A stretch of DNA of 64,000 nucleotides from Lelliottia sp. WAP21 (GCF_020532665.2 NZ_JAIWPG020000002.1:62001-126000), one strand, 5' to 3'. Positions 55,352-64,000 are shown, counted from the first letter of the stretch. A program made the numbers and translations. The notes: generated by a model not told the origin, from the sequence alone.

Positions 55352-56323
55352 ATGTCAATTCAGAAAATCGCCAGGCTTGCCGGGGTCTCCGTGGCAACGG
55401 TTTCCCGCGTGCTGAATAACAGCGATTCCGTGAAAGCCAAAAACCGCGAGCGCGTCCTGCAGGCCATCAAAGAGAGCAACTACCAGCCCAACCTGCTGGC
55501 GCGTCAGCTGCGTACTGCCCGTAGCAATATGGTGCTGGTGATGGTGTCCAACATAGCGAACCCGTTCTGCGCGGAAGTGGTGAAAGGCATTGAAGAAGAG
55601 GCCGAGAAGAACGGTTACCGCATCCTGTTGTGCAACTCCGGCTCGGATATTGACCGTTCCCGTTCGGGCCTGAGTCTGCTGTCGGGTAAAATTGTTGATG
55701 GCATTATCACGATGGATGCCTTCTCAAAGCTTCCTGAACTTTCTGCGCTGATTGGCGCCGCCCCCTGGGTGCAATGTGCGGAATACGCCGATGCCGGAAC
55801 GGTGTCCTGCGTGGGGATTAATGACGTTGATGCTTCGCAGCACGTGGTGAGCCAGCTTGCCGACGGCGGGCGGCGGCGTATTGCATTAATTAACCATGAC
55901 CTGAGCTACAAATATGCACGTCTTCGCGAGCGCGGCTACAAAAGCGTGCTCCATCTGCGGGAGCTGGACTACCAAAGAGTTGAGTACGCCTGCGATCTCA
56001 GCGCCAGCGCCGGGTTGAAAGCCATGCAGACATTGCTGGCAGAGAACCCGCCAGATGCGGTCTTTGCGGTGTCGGATACGCTGGCGGCAGGCGCGATGCG
56101 CGCGATTGAACAGGCGGGGCTTAAGGTTCCGCAGGATATTGCCGTGGTGGGCTTTGATGGAACAGAGTTGTCAGAGATGATCGCCCTGACCACCATCCAG
56201 CAGCCGTCGCGGGAGATAGGGCGCAAGGCGGTCGATTTACTGCTCAATAAGATCGATAACCCGGATGCGCCCACGGAAAGAGTGATGATGGACTGGCGCT
56301 ATGTTTCCCGCGCCAGCACCTGA
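55352..56323 (+). CDS. LacI-family repressor of the sugar/glycoside cassette
   Basis: 323 residues: HTH (IQKIARLAGVSVATVSRVLNNSDSVKAKNRERV as pattern, about 3-45), hinge helix LLARQLRTARS, and a PBP-like ligand domain ending with DWRYVSRAST. The sequence is of the CytR/PurR-like branch. It lies 75 nt after the oxidoreductase gene and probably binds the two GTAATCGATTAC sites in front of the transporter gene (inference from co-location and the CG centre). It ends 3 nt before the convergent mscM. Confidence 0.85.
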   Translation: MSIQKIARLAGVSVATVSRVLNNSDSVKAKNRERVLQAIKESNYQPNLLARQLRTARSNMVLVMVSNIANPFCAEVVKGIEEEAEKNGYRILLCNSGSDIDRSRSGLSLLSGKIVDGIITMDAFSKLPELSALIGAAPWVQCAEYADAGTVSCVGINDVDASQHVVSQLADGGRRRIALINHDLSYKYARLRERGYKSVLHLRELDYQRVEYACDLSASAGLKAMQTLLAENPPDAVFAVSDTLAAGAMRAIEQAGLKVPQDIAVVGFDGTELSEMIALTTIQQPSREIGRKAVDLLLNKIDNPDAPTERVMMDWRYVSRAST

Positions 56324-56326
56324 CCT

Positions 56327-57571
56327 TTATTTTTCGAACGCGCCCGCCAGCGAGCGGATATCGTTTCCGGTGGGAGACTGATGAATCCGCAGACCAAACT
56401 CATCGACCACTGCAAAAATATGATCGAAGATATCGGCCTGAATCGCCTCATATTCCGCCCACACCACGGTGTTGGTAAACGCGTAAATTTCGATCGGTAA
56501 GCCATTCTCTTCTGGCGCTAACTGACGCACCATCAGCGTCATATCTTTACGGATACGCGAGTGATTGCGCAAATATTCATTCAGATAAGCGCGGAAGGTG
56601 CCGATATTGGTCATCTTACGTACGTTCAGTACCGACTCGCCTTCGCCATTTTCCTGATTCCACATCGTAATTTCTTCATGACGTGCAGACATATAAGGCT
56701 TTAGCAGCTTCGCCTGAATCAGATGCTGCTGTTCCTGTTCGTCAAGAAAATGAATGCTGGTGGTATCAATATTCAGGCTGCGTTTAATACGACGCCCGCC
56801 GGAGGCAGACATGCCGCTCCAGTTAATAAACGCATCGGATACCAGTGCCCACGTGGGGATCGTGGTGATGGTATTATCAAAGTTGCGCACCTTGACGGTG
56901 GTTAGCCCAATATCCGTCACCGTGCCGTTAGCACCGTATTTGGGCATCTCCAGCCAGTCACCCAGCTTGAGCATATCATTAGCGGAAAGCTGAATACCGG
57001 CCACTAAACCCAGTATCGGGTCTTTGAACACCAGCATTAACACTGCCGCCATGGCGCCCAGACCGCTAATCAGAATTGCCGGGGATTGCCCTATCAACAG
57101 GGAGATAATCAAAATCCCGACCAGTATGGCGCTCACGAGCTTAATGCCCTGAAATATTCCTTTAAGCGGAAGCTGAGACGCGGAAGCCATTTTCTGTGTC
57201 AGATTGAATATCACATCCAGCAACGAGAAAAAGGAGAGCAGGGCATAGACCATCACCCACAGTTTGGCGCAGGTGGTCAATAACTCCGCCGCTTCGCTGC
57301 CTTTTTGAAGCCATAATGCCGCCTGAACGTTGACGATAATCCCTTGCAGGGTAAAGGCCAGACGGTGAAATAATTTGTTTTCAGTGATGATTTGCAACCA
57401 TAAATGGCTGCTGGCGCGTGCTCGCTTTTCGAAGATCCGCAACACGACTTTGTGCAAAATAAAATGTACGACAAGGGCGGTAAGAAAAATAATACCAAAG
57501 ATAATCACTAACGAGGTGGTGTGATTAATTTCAATCCCTAACTCTTCAACCTGAGCAATTAATTCCTGCAT
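56327..57571 (-). CDS. mscM: Miniconductance mechanosensitive channel YbdG/MscM
   Basis: 414-residue inner-membrane channel of the MscS superfamily, the E. coli YbdG length. Five membrane segments are visible (about 20-45, 65-95, 95-120, 135-165, and the pore helix near 170-190 with [27 protein letters not shown] as pattern), followed by the MscS beta domain ([28 protein letters not shown] as pattern) and a cytosolic C-terminus. AGGAGA supports the start. It responds to osmotic down-shock and stands alone. Confidence 0.94.
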   Translation of the reverse strand: MQELIAQVEELGIEINHTTSLVIIFGIIFLTALVVHFILHKVVLRIFEKRARASSHLWLQIITENKLFHRLAFTLQGIIVNVQAALWLQKGSEAAELLTTCAKLWVMVYALLSFFSLLDVIFNLTQKMASASQLPLKGIFQGIKLVSAILVGILIISLLIGQSPAILISGLGAMAAVLMLVFKDPILGLVAGIQLSANDMLKLGDWLEMPKYGANGTVTDIGLTTVKVRNFDNTITTIPTWALVSDAFINWSGMSASGGRRIKRSLNIDTTSIHFLDEQEQQHLIQAKLLKPYMSARHEEITMWNQENGEGESVLNVRKMTNIGTFRAYLNEYLRNHSRIRKDMTLMVRQLAPEENGLPIEIYAFTNTVVWAEYEAIQADIFDHIFAVVDEFGLRIHQSPTGNDIRSLAGAFEK

Positions 57572-57636
57572 AACGTCTCCTGTATTGATGCAGCCTCATG
57601 ATGACGGCTGCGGATCTATTATGCAAATTCGACAGC

Positions 57637-59073
57637 TTATTTCGCCAACTGGCCGTTTTTGACCACCGGCAAGCACAGACGATGGCGCATACGTACCGTG
57701 ACCAGCGCCAGCACCATCATCATGGCGGTTTCGACACCGAGAAAGAGGGTGATCGCCCGGGTGTACTCCCCGTGATGGGTGTGCAGGGCGTGCAGCAAAA
57801 TTGCCCCGAAGATGGCAGGGCCAAGCCCCAACGCCGCCTGTTGCAGGGTGCTTAAAATAGCGCTGGCTGCGCCTGCGTCATCAGGCTGAATATCGCGCAT
57901 GCCGATGCGATAAAAGCTGTTCACAATCAGCGCCTGGCCGTAGCCAACCAGCCCGGTGGCGGGTGCCAGCGTCAGGGCGGTATTGTGCATTCCCCAGAGG
58001 CGGAAGGTGACAATCAGCGCCAGCAGGCCCGCTATCTGGATCGACAGACCGGTCAGCAGAATAGTACTGGTGCTGTAGCGGGCAATCAGACGCGGGGCAA
58101 ACCACGCTGAAATAAAATAGGTGACACCCAGGGCGATAAAACTGTTGCCAGACTGCCACGGCGCCATCCCCAGACCCGTTTGCATGGTCAGCGCCATGCA
58201 GAACATAAACCCGGACCAGACGCTGAAAAAAAGTACCGCAATCAGTACGCCGAACCGGATACTGCGCAGCTGCAGCAGGCGGGGCGGGATCAGCGGATGC
58301 GCATCCTCGCGCTCTTTTTTACGTGCATTCAGCACCATTAAATATCCCAGAGGAATAATGGCTAACAGCGCGACTTTCAGCGGCCATGACCAGTGCCACT
58401 GCGGCCCAAGCGCCATCGGGAAGAGCAGGCAGCAGAGGATAACGGCCAGCAGCGCGGTGCCCTGCCAGTCGATGCGTGACGGCGTATCCCGTCGGGTTTC
58501 CGGGACATAGCGTTGACTCAGTGCCAGCACGACGAGGCAGATCGGCACATTGATAAAGAAGGCGTTACGCCAGCCGAGGCCGGCAATGTCCGCCGATACC
58601 AGCCAGCCTCCGCCCATCTGGCCGACGATAAACGCGATGCCGCCGATACCGCCAAAGAGGCTGATGGCTTTCGCATGGGCGGTCCCTTTCAGAGTGACAT
58701 GCAGTGTGGCCAGAATTTGCGGCATGATCAGCGCCGCGCCCGCGCCCTGTACGATACGTGCGGCCAGCAGTTGTTCAACGCTTCCCGCCATTCCGCACAG
58801 CAGCGAGGCAAGACCAAAAATCGCCACACCGGTCATAAATAAGCGACGCCGACCCAGGTTATCGCCAAGCTTGCTGCCGAGCGCCAGGCAGACGGCAAAA
58901 GCCACGCCATAGAGTGCGACAATCAGCTCCAGCTCGATGGCGGTGGCCTGTAACGAGTGGGTGATGGAGTCCAGCGCCACGTTGGTGATTGAGGTATCAA
59001 TCAGCGGCAGCATCTGGCCGGTTAACAGCAATATCAGGCCTGCGCGGCCCGGTGAAACGACTGACGTATTCAT
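57637..59073 (-). CDS. MFS drug efflux protein, DHA2 (14-segment) family
   Basis: 478 residues with about 14 membrane segments. DHA2 marks: motif D1-like LTGQMLPLIDTSITNVAL in segment 1, motif A GSKLGDNLGRRRLF, and motif C-type GIGGIAFIVGQMGGG. It resembles EmrB/QacA/SmvA-type multidrug exporters. GGAG supports the start. It is divergent from the XRE/MmyB-type regulator, with an inverted repeat between, which suggests local control. Substrate unknown. Confidence 0.85.
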   Translation of the reverse strand: MNTSVVSPGRAGLILLLTGQMLPLIDTSITNVALDSITHSLQATAIELELIVALYGVAFAVCLALGSKLGDNLGRRRLFMTGVAIFGLASLLCGMAGSVEQLLAARIVQGAGAALIMPQILATLHVTLKGTAHAKAISLFGGIGGIAFIVGQMGGGWLVSADIAGLGWRNAFFINVPICLVVLALSQRYVPETRRDTPSRIDWQGTALLAVILCCLLFPMALGPQWHWSWPLKVALLAIIPLGYLMVLNARKKEREDAHPLIPPRLLQLRSIRFGVLIAVLFFSVWSGFMFCMALTMQTGLGMAPWQSGNSFIALGVTYFISAWFAPRLIARYSTSTILLTGLSIQIAGLLALIVTFRLWGMHNTALTLAPATGLVGYGQALIVNSFYRIGMRDIQPDDAGAASAILSTLQQAALGLGPAIFGAILLHALHTHHGEYTRAITLFLGVETAMMMVLALVTVRMRHRLCLPVVKNGQLAK

Positions 59074-59131
59074 GGTAACTCCATTGCGTCATTCAGCAGA
59101 TGGTCGTAGCATCAACGATCTGATAAACGGG

Positions 59132-59155
59132 TACCAGTTCTTGCTTATACTGGTA
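59132..59155. promoter_or_regulatory. Operator-like dyad between efflux gene and regulator
   Basis: TACCAGT-N10-ACTGGTA is a perfect 7-bp inverted repeat in the 107-bp divergent gap. TATACT (59146-59151), a -10-like hexamer on the plus strand, lies in it, so a bound regulator would block the promoter. Confidence 0.6.
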
Positions 59156-59180
59156 CTGGCACTACTATGCAGGGGGAGTT

Positions 59181-60050
59181 ATGGCGCTGATGTCCGAACC
59201 CGTCGTCTCGCTCAAGGATGACACCCGGAAACAACTTGGCGCGTTTTTACGCGCCCGACGCGAAAGCCTCGATCCGCAGCGGCTCGGCCTGCCGCGCAGC
59301 GGTCGCCGTCGCACGCCCGGACTGCGCCGTGAAGAGGTGGCCCTGCTGGCGGACGTCGGGGTGACCTGGTACACCTGGCTTGAGCAGGGCAGGGACGTCA
59401 ATCCGTCCAGCGCGGTGATGGCCGCCGTGGCAAAAGCGCTGCAATGCACCCCGACCGAAGCGCGCCATCTTTTTGTGCTGGCCGGGCTACCGCCGGGTGA
59501 AGCGCCGCAGGCCACCTGCTGTGAAGGGATCAGCGAAGGCACGCGCCGCCTGCTTGATACGCTGATGCCGAAACCGGCCAGCATTCAGAAACCCAATTTC
59601 GACATCGTGGCGTGGAACGACAGCTTTGGTCATCTGATGGGCGTCGATTTCAATGCGATCCCCCCGGAAGACCGCAACTGTATTTATCTGTTCCTCACCC
59701 ACCCGGCATGGCGCGCCCGTCTCGGCAGACGTGACGATGTGCTGCCCGTCTTTGTCTCCTATTTCCGGGCGGCGATGGCCGAGCACCGGGGTGACCCGCT
59801 GTGGGAAGCCAAACTGGCGCGCTTCTTTGCGGTGTCTGAGGAGTTTAAAAATCTGTGGCATCAGCGCAATGACGTGCGCGGTGTGGAAAACCAGCTCAAG
59901 TTGTTTACCCATCCTGAGCTTGGGGAATTTACCCTGCAGCAGATGTACTGGTACTCTGCTCCACGAAACGGTTCCCGGTTGCTGGTGTATCTGCCAGTAG
60001 ATGAAGCCGGGGAGAGAGCAATGGAATGGCTGACGGAGCAGGCAAAATGA
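59181..60050 (+). CDS. XRE-family regulator with MmyB-like ligand domain
   Basis: 289 residues. N-terminal XRE HTH (about 14-85: LGAFLRARRESL ... RTPGLRREEVALLADVGVTWYTWLEQGRDV) and C-terminal MmyB-like PAS-type domain (about 105-285: MPKPASIQKPNFDIVAWND, then DRNCIYLFLTHPAWR). This is the large actinobacterial-type family that usually controls an adjacent gene; here that is the divergent DHA2 efflux pump. GGGGGAG supports the start. The stop overlaps the next gene by ATGA. Confidence 0.87.
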   Translation: MALMSEPVVSLKDDTRKQLGAFLRARRESLDPQRLGLPRSGRRRTPGLRREEVALLADVGVTWYTWLEQGRDVNPSSAVMAAVAKALQCTPTEARHLFVLAGLPPGEAPQATCCEGISEGTRRLLDTLMPKPASIQKPNFDIVAWNDSFGHLMGVDFNAIPPEDRNCIYLFLTHPAWRARLGRRDDVLPVFVSYFRAAMAEHRGDPLWEAKLARFFAVSEEFKNLWHQRNDVRGVENQLKLFTHPELGEFTLQQMYWYSAPRNGSRLLVYLPVDEAGERAMEWLTEQAK

Positions 60051-61081
60051 AGGTTACCGGCAAACAGGAGCGGCTGCTACGCCGCGCACTCAACGAGTGG
60101 CAACAGGAAGGCACATTAACCGCTGACGACCACCAGCGGCTGGCCGGTACACTTCAACGCGTGACCATGGACTGGCAGCGGCTGAGCCGCTATGCCTTCT
60201 GGACAGCACTCGCCTGCGTCATTATCGCCATCGGCAGCCTGTTCTCGGACAGCGAACTGATGGCGCGCATTATCGAATTCTTCGCTTTTTCCTCCCTTGC
60301 CCGCATCGGGCTGCCCGCGCTAATAGCCGTGCTGTTTTATCTGTGGGGATTCAGCCGCCAGCGGCGGGAGACGCAGTGGCACTACAGTACCGAAGCGATT
60401 TTGTTCCTCGGGGTCCTGTTTACCGCCATCGCGCTCTGGCAACTGGCTGAACGGCTGGATAACGGCAGCGGCCACATCGCGCCGCTGTTCCTGGCGGGCT
60501 GTGTGGTTTACGGGCTGGTGGGATTCCTGGGCCGCTCCGGGCTGGTCTGGCTGTTCTTCTTGCTCTCGCTTGGCAACTGGTTTGGCGCGGAGACGGGCTA
60601 TATGTCCGGCTGGGGCGCTTACTGGCTGGGGATGAACTATCCGGTGCGCTTTATCTTTTTCGGCGGCGCGCTGCTGACCCTGTGTTGGATATTGCGTGCT
60701 GTGCTGCAGTCCCGTCACCTCTACACCACCAGTAAAGCGATGGGGCTGACGTATCTCTTTGTCGCCCTGTGGATCATGTCGATATTCGGTAATTACGATA
60801 TCGATAACTGGTACAGCGTGACCCAGGACTCGTTGCTGCCGTGGGCGCTGCTGTTTGCGGTGGCGGCGGTTCTCTGTATTTACATCAGTCTGAAAACTGA
60901 CGACGGCATGCTGCGCGGGTTTGGCCTGACGTTCCTCGCCATTAACCTCTATACCCGCTACTTCGAATATTTCTGGGATCGGATGAACAAGGTGGTGTTC
61001 TTCCTGATTCTGGCGGCGTCGCTGGCGGTGATAGGGCGGTATGCGGAACGGATCTGGCATGCCGGGAGGGCGAATAAGTAG
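60047..61081 (+). CDS. DUF2157 membrane protein
   Basis: 344 residues. A soluble N-terminus (KQERLLRRALNEWQQEGTLTADDHQRL, about 4-30) typical of DUF2157 is followed by nine or ten hydrophobic segments (from about residue 50 to the end). The ATG at 60047 overlaps the regulator stop, so translation is coupled. The function of DUF2157 is not known. Being coupled to an XRE/MmyB regulator is notable; it may respond to the same signal. No catalytic motif is visible. Confidence 0.82.
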   Translation: MKVTGKQERLLRRALNEWQQEGTLTADDHQRLAGTLQRVTMDWQRLSRYAFWTALACVIIAIGSLFSDSELMARIIEFFAFSSLARIGLPALIAVLFYLWGFSRQRRETQWHYSTEAILFLGVLFTAIALWQLAERLDNGSGHIAPLFLAGCVVYGLVGFLGRSGLVWLFFLLSLGNWFGAETGYMSGWGAYWLGMNYPVRFIFFGGALLTLCWILRAVLQSRHLYTTSKAMGLTYLFVALWIMSIFGNYDIDNWYSVTQDSLLPWALLFAVAAVLCIYISLKTDDGMLRGFGLTFLAINLYTRYFEYFWDRMNKVVFFLILAASLAVIGRYAERIWHAGRANK

Positions 61082-61233
61082 GTTTTTGCGAGGGGCTTTC
61101 AGGGAATGAAGGCGGGATCGGTTCAGGCTGAATATAAGGTGTAAGGTATGTCCGGAATGAAAACAACCCACTGAATCTCTGCCATTTAGATGGGAACTAA
61201 ACTGGTCTATACTTGCGCAATGAGAAACCGCCG

Positions 61234-61836
61234 ATGGCCCCACTGATGATCGATTCCGCTGATTTTAGCCAGAAATTAGGGCTCATTTCCCGAAACGTTG
61301 AGCATACTGCTGCGTTTCTGGCGCGTGGTACGGAAGAGTTCTCGTTACCGGGTTTTGTCCTGCCTGTGGGATACCGTCTTTTGAAATCACGTTATAGCGA
61401 TGAGTATCGCATCGTCACCACGGATGATGGTCATCCCTACACAGCGTATGCGGTTAAGCTGGAGTTACATAAAGAGATCACTTTTCCGCACAGTGCGGCG
61501 ACGCAGGTAATGGTTTGGCGCACGCCACGTATGCTGCATCAGCGTGTCATTCAGGGATTTCCTCAGTGCTTTTTCCAGTGGCTACTCAGCAAATATGACA
61601 TCGTTGTGTCTGACAGTGAGCAGACCGGAGACGGACAGCGTTTTTGGTTACGAATGATAGACTGGGCATTTTCCATGAACTACCAAATTAGCGTGGCAGA
61701 CGGGACGGTTGGAGAAGCCTGGGAGCTCACACCCGTCAGCTCTTACGCTGAGTTAGAAGAACGCTGGATAGCCTTTGCATGGGGTCATGATCGTGATGTG
61801 CATCCACATCGAAGACTGGTTATCAGTAAAAGTTGA
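61234..61836 (+). CDS. Hypothetical protein, family not recognised
   Basis: About 200 residues from ATG 61234 (MAPLMIDSADFSQKLGLISRN); an ATG at 61246 and a TTG at 61213 are alternatives and none has a strong ribosome site. It has no signal peptide or membrane segment, is rich in aromatic residues (WLLSKYDIVV, FWLRMIDWAFSMNYQ, ERWIAFAWGHDRD) and looks like a compact soluble protein. I do not recognise the family. It lies between DUF2157 and nfsB, a place with no gene of this kind in E. coli. A strong hairpin follows. Confidence 0.65.
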   Translation: MAPLMIDSADFSQKLGLISRNVEHTAAFLARGTEEFSLPGFVLPVGYRLLKSRYSDEYRIVTTDDGHPYTAYAVKLELHKEITFPHSAATQVMVWRTPRMLHQRVIQGFPQCFFQWLLSKYDIVVSDSEQTGDGQRFWLRMIDWAFSMNYQISVADGTVGEAWELTPVSSYAELEERWIAFAWGHDRDVHPHRRLVISKS

Positions 61837-61860
61837 CGGGCCGCAGTTGCGGCCCGTTTG
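61836..61860. terminator. Terminator between orphan gene and nfsB
   Basis: A perfect 10-bp stem ACGGGCCGCA / TGCGGCCCGT with a 2-nt gap is followed by TTTG on the plus strand. It starts at the orphan stop codon and ends 5 nt before the nfsB stop, so it may serve both. Confidence 0.8.
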
Positions 61861-61862
61861 AC

Positions 61863-62516
61863 TTAGCACTCGGTGATAATTGTGCTCAGCGGCAGGCGAG
61901 ATTTTGGCAGCATGGCGTTGAAATCTTCCACGCTGTGATGTCCTACCGGGACCACCACCAGGCTGGTAAAGCCTTTCTCTTTCAGACCAAACTCTTCATC
62001 GAGTATGGCTGCGTCAAAGCCTTCAATTGGCACGGCATCCAGACCCATTGCAGCCACGCCCAGCAGGAAATTACCCACATTCAGGTAAACCTGTTTTGCC
62101 ATCCACTGGTCGTCATCTTTCAGATCCACGCGGTGCATATCGGCGAAATAGCAGCGACCTTTGTGATTCGCCGCTTTTGCTTCCGGGGAGTTGAAGCGAC
62201 CGTCGGCCTCTTCCTGATCCACGACGCGCTCAAGCCAGGCATCATCCATGGCCGTTTTGGCACAGAACACCACCACGTGCGAGGCGTCCAGCATCTTACG
62301 TTCGTTGAATACATAGGTGCCCGCAGCGGATTTCGCTACGCGTGCTTTGCCTTCGTCGGTGCTGGCGACGATAAAGTGCCACGGCTGTGAGTTGGTGCTG
62401 GACGGGCTGAATTGCAGCAGCGTTTTGATTTTTTGCGCTTCATCAGCGGTCAGTTTTTTGCTTGTGTCGAACGCCTTCGTAGAGTGGCGTTTTTGAGCGA
62501 CAGAAATAATATCCAT
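61863..62516 (-). CDS. nfsB: Oxygen-insensitive NAD(P)H nitroreductase / dihydropteridine reductase
   Basis: FMN flavoprotein dimer that reduces nitro compounds (activating nitrofurans) and quinones; 217 residues as in E. coli NfsB. Signatures: [15 protein letters not shown] at the N-terminus (FMN phosphate site), [14 protein letters not shown], and the C-terminal [16 protein letters not shown] lies upstream of the start. The next gene upstream on this strand is ybdF, 115 nt away. Confidence 0.96.
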   Translation of the reverse strand: MDIISVAQKRHSTKAFDTSKKLTADEAQKIKTLLQFSPSSTNSQPWHFIVASTDEGKARVAKSAAGTYVFNERKMLDASHVVVFCAKTAMDDAWLERVVDQEEADGRFNSPEAKAANHKGRCYFADMHRVDLKDDDQWMAKQVYLNVGNFLLGVAAMGLDAVPIEGFDAAILDEEFGLKEKGFTSLVVVPVGHHSVEDFNAMLPKSRLPLSTIITEC

Positions 62517-62630
62517 AACAGCTCCTGGGAAATACGCCCGTGGGGGCGCGAAAGAAAGGCAGATTACAAAAGTAAACGGGAAAAGATAAGTGCCATTTGA
62601 GCGCTTAAACTGTTCGTCTTAGCCGAACAA

Positions 62631-62999
62631 TCAGGCAGGACGAATGCGCTTCTGATCTTTTTTTGGCAGCTTATCCACAACCAGATTCCACGAGTCGTTA
62701 ATCAGATCGGTGACCAACTCCGGTGTGATGTCATCGGTACCAAAGAGGGAGATCCAGTGCTTTTTATTAAGATGGTAGCCGGGTTCAATTCCGCGATAGA
62801 TCTGCTGATTCAGTAAAGATTTTTCAGGATCGGATTTCAGGCTGATGTGTGGTCGCCCATGCGCGACGGCGGCTAACATGAAAATCTTTCCGCCTACTTT
62901 AAACACATCGAACTCAGGCCCAAACGGCCAGCAGTGTTCGGTGAACGGTAACTCAAGCGCCACGCGTTTCGCGTGTTCCTGCAGCAATTTACTCTCCAT
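62631..62999 (-). CDS. ybdF: MmcQ/YjbR-family protein YbdF
   Basis: 122-residue cytosolic protein of the MmcQ/YjbR (CyaY-like fold) family, the E. coli YbdF length. The start at 62999 ([19 protein letters not shown]) overlaps the ramR 3' end by 11 nt, so it is probably co-transcribed with ramR. Conserved [21 protein letters not shown] and NKKHWISL blocks are clear. Function unknown; the fold suggests nucleic-acid or protein binding. Confidence 0.92.
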   Translation of the reverse strand: MESKLLQEHAKRVALELPFTEHCWPFGPEFDVFKVGGKIFMLAAVAHGRPHISLKSDPEKSLLNQQIYRGIEPGYHLNKKHWISLFGTDDITPELVTDLINDSWNLVVDKLPKKDQKRIRPA

Positions 63000-63579
63000 T
63001 GTTATCCTCGATAGCGAGCGCGCGCCACATGGCTTCAAAACCCAGCGCTTTAAAATCGACGGCGCGGGATGGGTCGCGCGTGGCAAATTCCATAGTGGTT
63101 TCGGCCAGCGATAAGAACATCGCATCACCAAAGGTTTTAAACTCGTCGGACATAAAGATTGGGCGCACCGAACGGCGGCACAGTTCATTCAGTTCCGGGA
63201 ACATATCGTGTACGGCCTGTTCGGTCTCCTGGGATATTTTCTCGCTCACGCCGAGCTGACGGATCGCGCCATGGGCAATAGGGTGACGAATGCCCCAGTC
63301 GACATAGCTGTTCCAGATATTGCGGGTATGTTCTTTTGGCTGCGTAATAGAGCGATCAAGGTTCGCCAGCATGTTCTGGCAAAGATCTTGTTTCAGGTGC
63401 AAATAGAGGGCATTAAGCAGATCGTCCTTGGTAGCAAAGTAGCGAAACAGCGTTCCTTCGGCGACGCCCGCGTTACGGGCAATCAACGCCGTGGAGGCGG
63501 CAATACCTGACTGCGCAAATGCAGCGGTTGCTGCCTCCAGTAACGCCAGTTTTTTGTCTTCACTTTTTGGACGAGCCAC
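62989..63579 (-). CDS. ramR: TetR-family repressor RamR
   Basis: Repressor of the ramA (and romA) promoter, hence of AcrAB-TolC multidrug efflux; it is inactivated by bile acids and several drugs. 196 residues starting with GTG at 63579 ([21 protein letters not shown]), with AAGGGGG upstream. The HTH (about 10-55) has [38 protein letters not shown] (pattern), nearly identical to Klebsiella and Salmonella RamR. It is divergent from romA, with its palindromic operator in between. The frame is intact, so no loss-of-function is visible. Confidence 0.94.
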   Translation of the reverse strand: MARPKSEDKKLALLEAATAAFAQSGIAASTALIARNAGVAEGTLFRYFATKDDLLNALYLHLKQDLCQNMLANLDRSITQPKEHTRNIWNSYVDWGIRHPIAHGAIRQLGVSEKISQETEQAVHDMFPELNELCRRSVRPIFMSDEFKTFGDAMFLSLAETTMEFATRDPSRAVDFKALGFEAMWRALAIEDNNGE

Positions 63580-63711
63580 TCAACATCCCCCTTAAACGTC
63601 ATCCTCCAGCGGGTGAAGGCTGAAGAATTTTGTGCATCTTTACGAAAAAAAACATATTGAATCATGCGTGTCATACCGCTGCAACGCGGAATGTCAAAGA
63701 TCGAAAACATC

Positions 63712-63757
63712 TTGACGATATATTCATCGTATCTATAATGAGTGCTTACTCACTCAT
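63712..63757 (+). promoter_or_regulatory. romA (ramA) promoter with RamR operator
   Basis: A sigma-70 promoter TTGACG (63712-63717), 16 bp, TATAAT (63734-63739) is overlapped at its -10 and start site by ATGAGTG-N6-CACTCAT (63738-63757). This 7-6-7 perfect palindrome is the RamR binding motif known from Salmonella and Klebsiella. Confidence 0.9.
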
Positions 63758-63811
63758 AATCAAGTGTCACCCGCGCAAATCACTGGATGGGGCGCGTTGG
63801 CGGGTCAGGAA

Positions 63812-64000
63812 ATGAAAAAGCCTCAATTCATCTGCGTGGTGTTTGTCATGATTATTGCTTCAGCGGCGAGTTTACCTTTTGTACTGAATGCCGGATTTGG
63901 TCAGCCGCCGCAAGGCGCACAACTCACGGAAGTGGAAGCCTCTCCCCATTATCGGGACGGGAAGTTTCATAACACGCTCCCAACGCCTGGCTACAACGGC
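63812..64000 (+). CDS. romA: RomA, metallo-beta-lactamase-fold protein, 3' end cut by window
   Basis: The frame from ATG 63812 (MKKPQFICVVFVMIIASAASLPFVLNAGFG) stays open to the window end (63 codons). An N-terminal hydrophobic anchor is followed by QPPQGAQLTEVEASPHYRDGKFHNTLPT, the typical opening of RomA. RomA is an MBL-fold hydrolase co-transcribed with ramA in Enterobacter and Klebsiella. Its position behind the RamR-controlled promoter fits; ramA should follow outside the window. A CAGGA site is close (2-3 nt) to the start. Confidence 0.85.
   Translation, partial: MKKPQFICVVFVMIIASAASLPFVLNAGFGQPPQGAQLTEVEASPHYRDGKFHNTLPTPGYNG

Overview
The window is a 64 kb piece of a Gram-negative gammaproteobacterial chromosome from the Enterobacteriaceae. 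Most proteins look nearly identical to Escherichia coli and Salmonella products, and gene order from recR to ramR follows the E. coli/Salmonella map (recR-htpG-adk-hemH-gsk-ybaL-fsr-ushA-ybaK-ybaP-copA-cueR-ybbJ-qmcA-fetAB-cnoX-ybbO-tesA-ybbAP ... mnmH-purKE-lpxH-ppiB-cysS-ybcI-ybcJ-folD-fim-argU ... pheP-mscM-nfsB-ybdF). The romA-type gene beside ramR, the Salmonella-type fim cluster and the lack of allantoin genes fit the Enterobacter cloacae complex or a close relative. That assignment is inference from gene content.

Layout. 1-11.6 kb: housekeeping genes (recR, htpG with a heat-shock promoter, adk, hemH, gsk), a 65-bp tandem array of palindromic units, then ybaL, fsr and ushA. 11.7-24.7 kb: ybaK, ybaP, the CueR/CopA copper module with a conserved -1 frameshift signal inside copA, the ybbJ-qmcA membrane pair, the FetAB exporter, cnoX, ybbO, tesA and the YbbAP exporter. 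24.9-37.1 kb: a porin where E. coli has an rhs locus, mnmH, purKE under a PurR box, two small exported proteins, lpxH, ppiB, cysS, a second palindromic repeat block, ybcI, an inserted glucose-family PTS permease with a MalI-like repressor, ybcJ and folD.

37.4-46.8 kb is a Salmonella-type type 1 fimbrial cluster (fimA-I-C-D-H-F) with its regulators fimZ and fimY and an EAL-domain gene, ending at tRNA-Arg(TCT). 47.3-56.3 kb is accessory DNA around pheP: a siderophore receptor, a HigBA-type toxin-antitoxin pair, and a transporter / TIM-barrel isomerase / Gfo-Idh-MocA oxidoreductase / LacI repressor cassette preceded by two perfect palindromic operators. 56.3-64 kb holds mscM, a drug-efflux MFS gene divergent from an XRE/MmyB-type regulator, a DUF2157 membrane protein, an unrecognised orphan gene, nfsB, ybdF and ramR. 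The start of romA follows behind a promoter overlapped by a RamR palindrome, which is the entrance to the ram multidrug-resistance locus.

The least described parts are the sugar/glycoside cassette with its operator pair (51.8-56.3 kb), the 65-bp tandem array (6.1-6.7 kb), the PTS/MalI-like pair (33.2-35.9 kb), the orphan gene at 61.2 kb and the two small exported proteins at 29.1-29.5 kb. No phage, insertion sequence or CRISPR array was seen.
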